In this document: positions 8,671 to 17,196 of the stretch, piece after piece
How the letters are laid out: each line of letters begins with the position of its first letter
How positions within the stretch are numbered: the first letter of the stretch is position 1
Assembly: GCF_000337575.1 (NCBI RefSeq)
Contig: NZ_AOIM01000006.1
Span: 1 to 64,000 of the forward strand
DNA length: 64,000 nucleotides
DNA from: Natrialba hulunbeirensis JCM 10989
Lineage (GTDB): Archaea; Halobacteriota; Halobacteria; Halobacteriales; Natrialbaceae
Direction of reading: 5' to 3'
Notes under the pieces: model-generated
What the model saw: the letters and a program-made list of their open reading frames with translations, nothing else
What the model was told of the DNA's origin: nothing
Databases searched by the model: none
Translations under genes and position numbers: made by a program

Positions 8671-8841
8671 AGAGGGGATTCTTTCTAGAGACTCTTATAA
8701 CGCACCATTTCCGCTGATGAAGAGTATAGAGTCCTCATCTCTCAGGCTCTCGATTAGGTTAGGGCGGATTAACTGATTTGAGCTGTTCAGTCCTCTTCCT
8801 TGCACAAACCGATCGATCCGCCACCTCGTACGCCCACCAGC

Positions 8842-9621
8842 TCACCACTCTGAATACTCTCGGACCAACTCGAGTGCCTGCCGATCTCGGGAGTCACCGG
8901 CGCGGTCGACGATGTCCGCGAAGAACGCGAGTCGCTCCCGGAGTTCGGTGTCGTCGTAGCCGGGGACGCCGAGTCGTGAGGCTGCGACGGTGGCCTCGAC
9001 GACGGCGCCGAAGCCGCGGTTGATGGTGGGAACGGTTTCGCGCACGACGGCGGCGTCGACGGGTTCGAGCGTCCATGCCTCCCAGTCGGTTCCGTTCTCG
9101 GTGCCAGAGTCGAACTGGGTGACTTCGACGCGGACCCAGGCGGCGGCTGCGTCGAGGACTGGCTCCTCGTGTTCGTCGATGGTGAGCGCGGCGTTGGTGA
9201 ACGCGACGGGGTCGTCGACGAACTGGACGTAGCCCTCGCCCTGGCGGTGGAAGTTGCGTCGGGTGCGGGTATTGCCCCAGGTTCGGGCGGTGATCGTGGG
9301 GGGCTTGGGGGCCGTAGTAGTCTTAGTGGCCTTCGAAGTTTTGGGGTCCGTGCTGGCCGCGTCGACCTCTGTCGTCGACTCCTTATCGGCCTCGCTATCT
9401 CCATCTCCATCGCCCTCGCCACCGTCCGCGAACAACCCAAGCGCCGCTGCGTTCCACAATCCGTTCGGTCCGAGCGTGGTGACCACAGACTCAGTGACGC
9501 CGGTGAGTTCGACTGGCCACTCTGTCGTCTCTGGGTCAGCAGCCGCTTCGTCCGCCCGATCGCTCTTGCTCTCATTCTCGCTTGCACCTCCATTCTCGTG
9601 ACTGCCGCGCTCACCACTCAT
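8842..9621 (-). CDS. DUF447 family protein (FMN-binding split-barrel type)
   Basis: A 259-residue protein of the archaeal DUF447 family. Conserved blocks are TTLGPNGLWNAAALGLF at the start of the domain, then ARTWGNTRTRRNFHRQGEGYVQFVDDPV, and the C-terminal helical RLGVPGYDDTELRERLAFF. Between the first two blocks sits an acidic low-complexity insertion (GEGDGDGDSEADKES and a Thr/Lys/Pro-rich run) that the family does not need. Known family structures have a flavin-reductase-like split barrel; the reaction is unknown. The ATG at 9621 overlaps the upstream stop codon by four bases (ATGA), so translation is probably coupled to the CitG-like gene. Confidence 0.82.
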   Translation of the reverse strand: MSGERGSHENGGASENESKSDRADEAAADPETTEWPVELTGVTESVVTTLGPNGLWNAAALGLFADGGEGDGDGDSEADKESTTEVDAASTDPKTSKATKTTTAPKPPTITARTWGNTRTRRNFHRQGEGYVQFVDDPVAFTNAALTIDEHEEPVLDAAAAWVRVEVTQFDSGTENGTDWEAWTLEPVDAAVVRETVPTINRGFGAVVEATVAASRLGVPGYDDTELRERLAFFADIVDRAGDSRDRQALELVREYSEW

Positions 9622-10469
9622 ATTGAAACCAGTTCGGACTCGAGTGCGATGAACAGTGCGGCCGCGGTGATGTCCGCCGTAGTCCCCGGGTTGATCCCCC
9701 GTTCGACGAGCTCGTCGGCGAACGCCTCGACTGCGTCCCGGTCCGTGCTGATCGCATCCTGCGCTGCCAACTCGGCTGCCCGGTCGGTGACCTCCCGTGC
9801 AACGTCCTCGCCGCGCCGAGTTGCCACCAGCGTGTCGGGCCGGTCTGCAAGCAACGAGAGAAACACCGTTGCGGCGCGGTCGGGTAGCGGCCCGTCGGCG
9901 TCCGCGAGCTGCTCCGCCGCGGCGAACGACCGCTCGAAGCCGGTCACCCACTCGCGGGCGACGTCGTCACCGGGCACACTTTGCTCCATCACGTCGACCA
10001 GCGTCAGCCCGCGCTTTTCGAGTGCCGGGATTGCGTCACTCCCGCGACGGACGTCGAGTGGAGCCATGTCTGCGGGTGGGTCGGCAACATGGACATCGAC
10101 ATGTTCGAACGCGCGGTAGAACGCTGCGGCGTCCGCGACGGTGGTCTCTTCGACGAGCGACTCGACGACGGGTTGGGAGAGGTCAGTCGCTGCAGCGCGG
10201 ACCAGCGGCGTGAGCAGGAGGAGTGCACCAAACTGGGTGTTGTCACCCTCCTGTTCGGCCATACCGGCGACGGCTCGCTCGAAGGCAGGGCCGATGGCTG
10301 CGCCGTCTGCGGCCATCTCGAGGCCACGTTGTGCGCCGACTGCGCCAGCGAGGAAGTGTTCGAACCGGAGGTCTGCGAGGTCGCGATGCCGATCGACGTT
10401 GCCAGGTTTCGGCGTGCTCGCGACTTCGAGTAGTAGCGCCAGGTGTGCGTTCTGTGCTGGCGTTCGCAT
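9618..10469 (-). CDS. triphosphoribosyl-dephospho-CoA synthase family protein (CitG/MdcB-like)
   Basis: A 283-residue all-helical protein. The N-terminal signature ALLLEVASTPKPGNVDRHRD is typical of the CitG/MdcB family, which makes 2'-(5''-triphosphoribosyl)-3'-dephospho-CoA from ATP and dephospho-CoA. Further family blocks are DNTQFGALLLLTPL and the C-terminal INPGTTADITAAALFI. No citrate lyase or malonate decarboxylase is nearby and haloarchaea lack them, so the archaeal members probably do related chemistry for another cofactor. The start is the ATG at 10469; the frame upstream is long but not conserved. It is the first gene of a coupled pair with the DUF447 gene. Confidence 0.82.
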   Translation of the reverse strand: MRTPAQNAHLALLLEVASTPKPGNVDRHRDLADLRFEHFLAGAVGAQRGLEMAADGAAIGPAFERAVAGMAEQEGDNTQFGALLLLTPLVRAAATDLSQPVVESLVEETTVADAAAFYRAFEHVDVHVADPPADMAPLDVRRGSDAIPALEKRGLTLVDVMEQSVPGDDVAREWVTGFERSFAAAEQLADADGPLPDRAATVFLSLLADRPDTLVATRRGEDVAREVTDRAAELAAQDAISTDRDAVEAFADELVERGINPGTTADITAAALFIALESELVSI

Positions 10470-11517
10470 GTGTTGTGCGAGTCGGTGCGGTGGTTTAGGC
10501 GTGTGGGTTATGTGGTTTCGGTGTGTGGCTGTGGTTGTACAGCGTGCCGTCCGTTTTGCGGGCGTTCGGAACGCCCGTACTGCCGGTAGTCCCGTCGCTC
10601 GCTGCTCGTTCTCGTAACCGTCTACACTGCTGTGAAAGACACCGCTGAGAAACTGCTGACAGGCGCGGTTTGGACCCAGCCGGAAGGTCCGTTTGCGATC
10701 CGTACGACCCTGCTGTGATCCGATTGGAGCACAGGTTCTCGAATCACGGTCACCCGCGATCCGATACTTGATCTTCTCGCAGATCTCCATCGATGACAGA
10801 GATCTGTACTGGATCGTCTGGGGCCTCCGTCGAGGACTGCATCTCGTGTCCGTCTTACGTGACACTTGATTTCTCCCGACTCGAGACGACCGGTTTCACA
10901 CTGGTTCGTCCCGATCGGCTGGTGTGTCCCCGCGACGCTGCCACAGCATGTTGTATGCTACCGATGAGCATAAGCGTTTGCTGGCGTTCTTCCGACTGTC
11001 CGGTTTGGTGATGCTTGGTGGTCAGTGTAATCGAGATGAGTCTCGTCTGCCCGATTTGTCGTTCAACTGCCGAGGAAAACGCGGACTGGTCAGGAACATC
11101 CTGACCAGTCAGCATCGACGTGACGTTCGTCTGCTCTCCGCTCGGTTGTGATCACGGGTGGATCCTACTGGTGGTCCGTCCACATCGGTGGTGACAGCCG
11201 ACCTGAACTCGTGATCGTTCCCGCCGTTGAATCGCGTCCGCGAGTCGCTGTGGCGCGGGTGTGCCCAGTATCGCTGTGCGAAGCGTCACTGCACCAGGAG
11301 TCAGTACTGGTTGGAAACGTTCGCCGGAGACTGTTCCTGTATCCGGTGCCGGCAACCTTGCCCTGGTGCACGTGAGCATTCACCACTATCTATCCTAAAG
11401 ATTTGCCCTTGGCTATTTGGGTACCCGTCGTCTGTCTGACTGTGAACTGGTCTAACGTGTATTCGCTGCCGGGGAGAGACCACTAGCCCTAAACCCGCAA
11501 GCGGTCAACTCTGACCG
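10470..11517. other. 1-kb gap with no convincing gene
   Basis: The frames are short and lack haloarchaeal codon bias. No tRNA or IS terminal repeat was recognised. The only clear structure is an 11-bp perfect hairpin at 11084-11110. The base composition is less GC-rich than in flanking genes, and the stretch reads like decayed coding DNA. The parent gene was not identified. Confidence 0.6.
11084..11110. repeat. perfect 11-bp inverted repeat, 5-base loop
   Basis: The arms gactggtcagg and cctgaccagtc enclose the loop aacat. No T-run follows on either strand, so it is not an obvious terminator. It could be a protein-binding palindrome, or part of an unrecognised RNA. Confidence 0.85.
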
Positions 11518-12459
11518 ATGACTGATACGGAGGCACCACAGTCCTCGCGCCTTCCCGACGACTGTGAGCCCGTTCGCGACGCGTTGATCACGTGGTACGA
11601 GGATGACCACCGCGACTTTCCCTGGCGTCGGACTGCGGACCCGTACGAAATCCTCGTCAGTGAGGTGATGAGCCAACAGACCCAGCTCGGTCGCGTCGTC
11701 GAGGCCTGGGAGGAGTTCCTTGAGCGCTGGCCGTCGACGGCCGATCTCGCGGCCGCCGACCGGGCCGATGTCGTCGGCTTCTGGACGGGCCACAGCCTCG
11801 GTTACAACAACCGAGCGAAGTACCTCCACGAGGCCGCAGCGCAGGTCGAAACGGAGTACGACGGAACGTTTCCCGAAACGCCCGACGAGCTCCAGGAGCT
11901 GATGGGCGTCGGTCCCTACACCGCCAACGCCGTCGCCAGCTTCGCGTTCAACAACGGAGACGCCGTCGTCGATACGAACGTCAAGCGCGTCCTCTATCGC
12001 GCGTTCGACGTACCGGACGACGACGCGGCGTTCGAGGAGGCGGCAAACGACCTGATGCCCGACGACCGCTCGCGAGTCTGGAACAACGCGATCATGGAAC
12101 TGGGCGGCGTCGCCTGCGAGCAGACGCCTTCGTGCGACGAGGCTGGCTGTCCATGGCGTGAGTGGTGTTCGGCCTACGCTAGCGGCGATTTTACCGCTCC
12201 GGACGTGCCGACGCAGCCCAGCTTCGAGGGGAGCCGTCGCCAGTTTCGTGGCCGAATCATCTCGACACTCAAAGAGTACGACGAACTCGAACTCGACACC
12301 CTCGGTCACCGGATCCGCATCGACTACACGCCAGACGGAGAGTACGGTCGGGAGTGGCTCAGCGGGCTCCTTTCGGACCTCGCAGACGATGAGTTGGTCG
12401 AGTTCGACGGAGACGGGGATGGAGACGGAGACGACCCTGTTGCACGACTCCGGCGGTAA
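11518..12459 (+). CDS. mutY: A/G-specific adenine DNA glycosylase (MutY)
   Basis: A 313-residue base-excision repair glycosylase that removes adenine mispaired with 8-oxoguanine. The helix-hairpin-helix segment is LMGVGPYTA (128-136). Catalytic Glu49 lies in SEVMSQQTQ, Asp152 in VDTNVKRV. The iron-sulfur cysteines are 200, 206, 211 and 217; the spacing C-x5-C-x4-C-x5-C differs from the bacterial C-x6-C-x2-C-x5-C but four cysteines are kept. A C-terminal segment of about 80 residues is much shorter than the Nudix-like domain of bacterial MutY. The C-terminus carries a GDGDGDGD run of the hexanucleotide-repeat type seen elsewhere in the window. Confidence 0.9.
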   Translation: MTDTEAPQSSRLPDDCEPVRDALITWYEDDHRDFPWRRTADPYEILVSEVMSQQTQLGRVVEAWEEFLERWPSTADLAAADRADVVGFWTGHSLGYNNRAKYLHEAAAQVETEYDGTFPETPDELQELMGVGPYTANAVASFAFNNGDAVVDTNVKRVLYRAFDVPDDDAAFEEAANDLMPDDRSRVWNNAIMELGGVACEQTPSCDEAGCPWREWCSAYASGDFTAPDVPTQPSFEGSRRQFRGRIISTLKEYDELELDTLGHRIRIDYTPDGEYGREWLSGLLSDLADDELVEFDGDGDGDGDDPVARLRR

Positions 12460-12600
12460 CGCCGACCGAACTCGGCTTCTGCCGTTTTTCGACCGATACA
12501 GGACACGAGTGGCCAGTCTGTGTGACTCACGTACTATTAGGCTCGAATACAGTTTATGTTTCCAATAGATTAAAGGATAAAGATTAGAAACGGTTCGAGT

Positions 12601-15351
12601 ATGCGAAGACGTGAACTACTTGCCGGAAGCGGTACCGTCGCAGCCATCGCCCTCTCCGGGTACACCGGTGCAGCGACGGACGGCGCTCTCGGCAGTCAGG
12701 CCTCCCTCCCGTCTGACATCGAGTCCGTTTTTGAGCTGGTCCCCGCAGAATCGACCCTCGAGACGACCGTTCAACACCTCATCTACTCGCGTGTTGACGG
12801 TCAGGAACACCAGCCTGGCTACCCTGGAATCCACGGCATCGTCGACGAGTTCGACGACATCGACGCCGACGAGATTGCTGAAACCGTCCTGGTTATCGGC
12901 GACGACATGCAACTCGCCGCGATCACTGGCTCGTTCGAGCAGCCAGATATCGGTGACGACGACACTGACGGCTGGGCTGTCGGCGAGGTCAATGACGATC
13001 CGCTCGCAGCCGCCGATGGAAAACTGGTCATCGCACTCGGTGACGACGGCGAGGACACCATCGACGCAGCCATTGCGGCGGCAAACGGAGACGAGCCGTC
13101 CATCCTCACCGATCCCGAGGTGACCGAGACGATAGTCGACCACCTCGATTCGATGTCGTACGTCACGATCGTTCCGGACGTGTCTGCGGTTCCGTCCCCC
13201 GGGTTCGACACTGAGCTGGTCGACGCGATCGGCATCGGACTCGAACACCCACTTGGAACACACAGCGACGACGACACGCTCGAAAACAGCTACGTGTTCC
13301 AGCTGTCCTCGAGTGCGGCCGATGTCGACGACGAGTGGGTCCACGAACAACTCCGGCGACTTGAGGAGGGGGATGTTCTCGAGGCGTCGATCGACCGTTC
13401 GGGGGCAGTCATCCACGTGGACGCAGTCGTCGAACAACCGCCAGAGCGGGACCGTGACGCCGCACCTGACGCCACCGTTCGCGCCCGACCGAACGCCGAC
13501 GAGGGTGTCGCGACGTTCGAACACGTCGACGGCGACTCGATCGACGCCGACATGCTCGACGTGTGGCAGAACGGCGACCTCGCCGACGACCAGCTTTCCG
13601 ACGAGTATGCGACGTTCTCGGAGGGAGATACCTTCGAACTCGAGACGGGGCCAATCGCCGACGTCGGACTGCGCTGGTTCGACGAGGACGAAGGCGTCTA
13701 TTACTACTACGGGACGACCACGGTCGGCAGGGAGTCGTTCGAGGCGAGCTACGACTACGATACCGAGACCGTCGAAATCACGTACACTGGTGAGCGCGAG
13801 GTAGACTCCGATCTCCTCGAACTGGTTCGGCGGGCCGACGGTGCTTCGGGGACCGAGCGATCGGCGATCGACGGCCGACGCTCGCTGACGACCGGCGAGA
13901 CGATTACAGTCGAGGACGTCACGCTGGGTGACCGGGTCTCGCTCGACCTGGCGGTGCCAGCCAATCCGAACAGGGCACAACGGTCGCTCGTCTCCTACCG
14001 GGTTCGGCCGCCTCGGATGTTCCTCTCCAGTCACGAAGAAACCATCACTGCCAGGTACCACGATGAGCAGACCCGCGACGCCGATGCGTTCCGCGTACTG
14101 ACCGACGACGAGCCAGCAGCGACCCAGTTTACCGACGTGACTGCTACCCTGTCGGAGGGCGACAGCATCGAACTCGGCGAGGTAGACCACGGCACGCACG
14201 TCGCCATCGAGTGGCACGAACCCGACGAGCCTGCGGTCCTCGCGGAGGAGGTCGTTCGACCGCACGCCCGTGTAGATATCACCTACGACGACAGCGAGGG
14301 AACGGTCACGGTCGACCACGTCGAAGGCTCTGCGGTCGATACCGACGATCTCGAGTTACGGGCAGGTGACGACCTGATGGCCGTACAGCCGGCCGACGAG
14401 TACGACACGTTCGAACCCGGCGACAGCCTCACGGCCGAGGCCGAGCCGTTCGCGAGAGTCGAACTCGTCTGGGAGGGTCCTGAGGACACCGAATACAGTA
14501 TCGGCCACACAACTGCTGGCCGAGACCTGCTCGACGCAGAGTACGACCACGACGCGCGCGAGGTCGAGATTGTCTACACTGGTAGCCAGCCTGCTGACCC
14601 GTCGTTCCTCTCTCTCAACTACAGACGCGACGGTCCCGCCGGCGCAGACGACGATCTGGGCGGTGATCTATTCGAGCAGGCCCACGAGACGTTGACCAAC
14701 GGCGACAGCATCGTGCTCGAGGACGTCGGCGTTGAGGACCGGATCACCGTCATGGTGGTTCAGGAGGGCGAGAACTACGTCTCACGCCGCTCTCTTTTCC
14801 ACTTCACACCGGAGCCGAATCGGTCGTTCCGCTTCGACGAACGCGAAGACGGACTCGTTGCCGCCTACCGAGAGCGGACGAGTCGAGACGCCGAGTCCTT
14901 CAACCTTCTCGTCGACGGCGAGCCAGCCGCGGTCCAGCCCGCGGATCGCCACGAGACGCTGACTGTCGGTGATGAACTCGAGCTCGGTACGTTCGATGCC
15001 GGCACTGAGCTTACCGTCCAGTGGATCGTGCCTGACGAACCGCGATCGGTCCGGAGTCACGTCGTTGCCCCGACTGTCGAGTTCGATATCGAATACGAGA
15101 CGGACGCCGAGGAGGTAACCGTCGAACACGTCGGCGGCGACGAAATCGGCGCTGACGACCTGGGCGTGATCGTCGAACCGACACAGATGGACCCCACTGG
15201 CTGGGACGAACATGAGACTGTCTCCGAGGGCGATACCACGACGATCGACGCGGTCGACGAATCCAGTCCACACGGCGACCAGGACCCGATCGTGGCGGTG
15301 GTCGTGTACAAGGAGGACAACCAGCTCACGTACGAGCGACTCGACGACTGA
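12601..15351 (+). CDS. large exported modular surface protein
   Basis: A 916-residue acidic protein. The N-terminus MRRRELLAGSGTVAAIALSGYTGA looks like a twin-arginine signal; where lipoproteins have a lipobox (LSGC), this one has LSGY. Residues about 30-285 form a globular domain. From about 290 to the end come seven modules of about 85-95 residues, each with a YxxxxxxVxVxHxxGxxxDxxDL-like strand-loop start and ending in an IEW/LRW/VQW strand. Modules 1-3 and 4-6 form a higher-order duplication of period about 265: compare SYDYDTETVEITYTG with EYDHDAREVEIVYTG. The HVGGDEIGADDL motif resembles the C-terminal beta domain of archaeal type IV pilins. It is probably extracellular and Tat-exported. 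The binding target is unknown. Confidence 0.7.
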   Translation: MRRRELLAGSGTVAAIALSGYTGAATDGALGSQASLPSDIESVFELVPAESTLETTVQHLIYSRVDGQEHQPGYPGIHGIVDEFDDIDADEIAETVLVIGDDMQLAAITGSFEQPDIGDDDTDGWAVGEVNDDPLAAADGKLVIALGDDGEDTIDAAIAAANGDEPSILTDPEVTETIVDHLDSMSYVTIVPDVSAVPSPGFDTELVDAIGIGLEHPLGTHSDDDTLENSYVFQLSSSAADVDDEWVHEQLRRLEEGDVLEASIDRSGAVIHVDAVVEQPPERDRDAAPDATVRARPNADEGVATFEHVDGDSIDADMLDVWQNGDLADDQLSDEYATFSEGDTFELETGPIADVGLRWFDEDEGVYYYYGTTTVGRESFEASYDYDTETVEITYTGEREVDSDLLELVRRADGASGTERSAIDGRRSLTTGETITVEDVTLGDRVSLDLAVPANPNRAQRSLVSYRVRPPRMFLSSHEETITARYHDEQTRDADAFRVLTDDEPAATQFTDVTATLSEGDSIELGEVDHGTHVAIEWHEPDEPAVLAEEVVRPHARVDITYDDSEGTVTVDHVEGSAVDTDDLELRAGDDLMAVQPADEYDTFEPGDSLTAEAEPFARVELVWEGPEDTEYSIGHTTAGRDLLDAEYDHDAREVEIVYTGSQPADPSFLSLNYRRDGPAGADDDLGGDLFEQAHETLTNGDSIVLEDVGVEDRITVMVVQEGENYVSRRSLFHFTPEPNRSFRFDEREDGLVAAYRERTSRDAESFNLLVDGEPAAVQPADRHETLTVGDELELGTFDAGTELTVQWIVPDEPRSVRSHVVAPTVEFDIEYETDAEEVTVEHVGGDEIGADDLGVIVEPTQMDPTGWDEHETVSEGDTTTIDAVDESSPHGDQDPIVAVVVYKEDNQLTYERLDD

Positions 15352-15364
15352 CTGCTCGCGTCGC

Positions 15365-16024
15365 TCACACGGTCGAATCGAGTAACCGCTGTACTCTGTA
15401 CTGGTGTGCAAGGAAGGCACAACAAACGAACGCGAGCGCTGCAACCTGTACTGCTTCGACCAGGATGACAGTGGAGGCGATCTCGAGTTCGACCAGTGGC
15501 GAGCCGTTCGTCCAGTCGGCGAACCAGGCGGTCGCGAGGAGCGTCGCGGCACCGATTGCGAGCAGGGCTGCGGAGATAACGGGACCGAACGAGGAGAGGT
15601 TCGTCGAGTGTGGTTGAAACAGTCGTCGTTCGAAACAGAACTGGGCGGTGAGGAGACCAGTCAGGAAGACGGTAGCAACGATGAGGCCGGTCAGCCCGGT
15701 GACGTACTCGGCGATGAGTAACCAGACAACCCAGCCTGCGGCGAGCGTCAGGGCAGTGGTGCCACGCCGAAGGAAGACCGCCGAGCGGATGTCGCTTACC
15801 GTTGAATCGACGATGCCGGCCCTGAGAAACGTCCCAGCGAGAAGGATTCCGAGTCCGAGCAGGGCTGCCGACGTCGTCCCGGAGCCGATGATGAGTCCGA
15901 ACCAGAGTCCGACTGCGAGCGCTTCGACGACGGCGATCGTGAGCGCTGCGGTCATCCCGACGAGCCGTTGCCGAGTTGTGCGGCCGAGAACACCGGGGTG
16001 TCGAATCACGCTCACAGTACTCAC
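15365..16024 (-). CDS. polytopic membrane protein, unknown
   Basis: A 219-residue, strongly hydrophobic protein with about six predicted membrane helices (first near 23-47 EALAVGLWFGLIIG, last near 188-208 AVQVAALAFVCCAFLAHQY). Charged residues are confined to short loops. No transporter or enzyme signature was recognised. Its stop codon lies only 13 bases from the convergent surface-protein stop. The start MSTVSVIRHPGVLG is the first good ATG; the frame extends no further upstream. Confidence 0.65.
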   Translation of the reverse strand: MSTVSVIRHPGVLGRTTRQRLVGMTAALTIAVVEALAVGLWFGLIIGSGTTSAALLGLGILLAGTFLRAGIVDSTVSDIRSAVFLRRGTTALTLAAGWVVWLLIAEYVTGLTGLIVATVFLTGLLTAQFCFERRLFQPHSTNLSSFGPVISAALLAIGAATLLATAWFADWTNGSPLVELEIASTVILVEAVQVAALAFVCCAFLAHQYRVQRLLDSTV

Positions 16025-16335
16025 ACCCGCCGTCTTTTGTCCCAGTGGGTTTCGTTATCCGATGATTACTGCATGCCGGACGCGTCCGAGTAGGAGACCC
16101 CACACGATCGACAGTGACTCCCTGTGTCTCTCCCTCACACACTCAGGCGGTCGTGAACGCGCAAACACCCGTATTAGCGCCGCGTGTGTCGATCGGCGTC
16201 ACGTCTGGTACCTCCAGTAGCACACTCATACTAGCAGCTACCGTCCGGGTAGGAGGCTCTTACCCAGTTTCCCCGCACACGGGCGCTGAAAAACAGTCCA
16301 CAGAATTATGTACGGGGGTGTTGTCGTGGCGGATT
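16025..16335. other. intergenic, divergent promoters expected
   Basis: This stretch separates the divergent genes starting at 16024 and 16336. The frame of the downstream gene stays open through much of it, but without recognisable similarity. No hairpin or tandem repeat was noted. Confidence 0.5.
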
Positions 16336-17016
16336 ATGCCCGAATCAGAGCAACAGGACAGGACACTCTCCGAACTCGTCGTCAAGGAAGCCGTCGGGAA
16401 GGGGCTCGACTCGTCGATGCGTGAGTCGATCCTCGAAGCCGTCGAAGAGGCCGACGGCTCACACGAACAGCGGTCGCTCGGACTCGCTGCCGGCGCGTTC
16501 GGCCTCGGTGCCGCCCTCGGATTTCTCGCCGGTCGCGAGTCACCGACACTCGAGGAGACGCCGCTCTCGGACGTCGATGAGCCGGACGTGATCGAGGATG
16601 TGATGGGGTCGGACACAGAGACGGAGACGGAGTCGGCGGTCGAGGAGACGACGGAGGCAGTTGAAGAGGTGACTGGCGACGAGGCCGCAGCTACGGATGA
16701 GGGAGGGAGCGGATTCATGCGGCTCGTCCTGCTGGTCGGAGCAATTGTCGGCATCGCGTATCTCCGACGGCGCTTCTCGGGCGAGGAAGAGGAGTGGGAG
16801 CCGATCGAGGAGTTCGAGCCGGCGAGCGACCTGGCGGAGAAAGCAGAGGAGGGACTCGAGGACGTTGCGGAGAGTGAGATGGGTATCGAAGACGAAGGTG
16901 GGGACGAGGGCGCGGACGAAGATACTGCGTCGGACTCCGATGGTGTCGGTGATGACGGCGATGAGGAGGCGGACGCTGAAGACGAGGGCGAGGACGAAGA
17001 CGAAGACGACGAATAA
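16336..17016 (+). CDS. acidic single- or double-pass membrane protein
   Basis: A 226-residue protein starting MPESEQQDRTLSELVV. It has an amphipathic N-terminal part, a hydrophobic stretch at about 53-68 (GLAAGAFGLGAALGFLAG), an acidic linker with TETETES-type repeats, a membrane helix at about 132-148 (LVLLVGAIVGIAYLRRR), and a very acidic C-terminal tail rich in Glu/Asp/Gly. It is probably membrane-anchored with a long charged tail. The function is unknown. The start is the ATG at 16336; the longer open frame upstream is not conserved-looking. No operon partner is visible. Confidence 0.65.
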   Translation: MPESEQQDRTLSELVVKEAVGKGLDSSMRESILEAVEEADGSHEQRSLGLAAGAFGLGAALGFLAGRESPTLEETPLSDVDEPDVIEDVMGSDTETETESAVEETTEAVEEVTGDEAAATDEGGSGFMRLVLLVGAIVGIAYLRRRFSGEEEEWEPIEEFEPASDLAEKAEEGLEDVAESEMGIEDEGGDEGADEDTASDSDGVGDDGDEEADAEDEGEDEDEDDE

Positions 17017-17196
17017 CCGGGGTATCCGATCTACGTCGCTCACGCTCCCTTTTCGGCAACTGACCGTCTCTGTCGTTGCAGTTCCCATTTCGGTCCCGGT
17101 GGCGCCCTTCCACACCCAGTCCTCACATGTCGGCACACGGTTACAGTCGCGCGCTGACGAAGGAGCTAAGGGGCCGACGCCGACAGTGTGAAGCCA

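Noticed and set aside
10470-11517. insertion sequence remnant
   Set aside because: No transposase motif, no terminal inverted repeat and no target duplication could be identified.
12616-14319. 567-residue open frame antisense to the surface-protein gene
   Set aside because: It is a mirror of the GC-rich codon bias of the plus-strand gene. It has no domain, and the plus-strand frame has clear repeats and a signal peptide.
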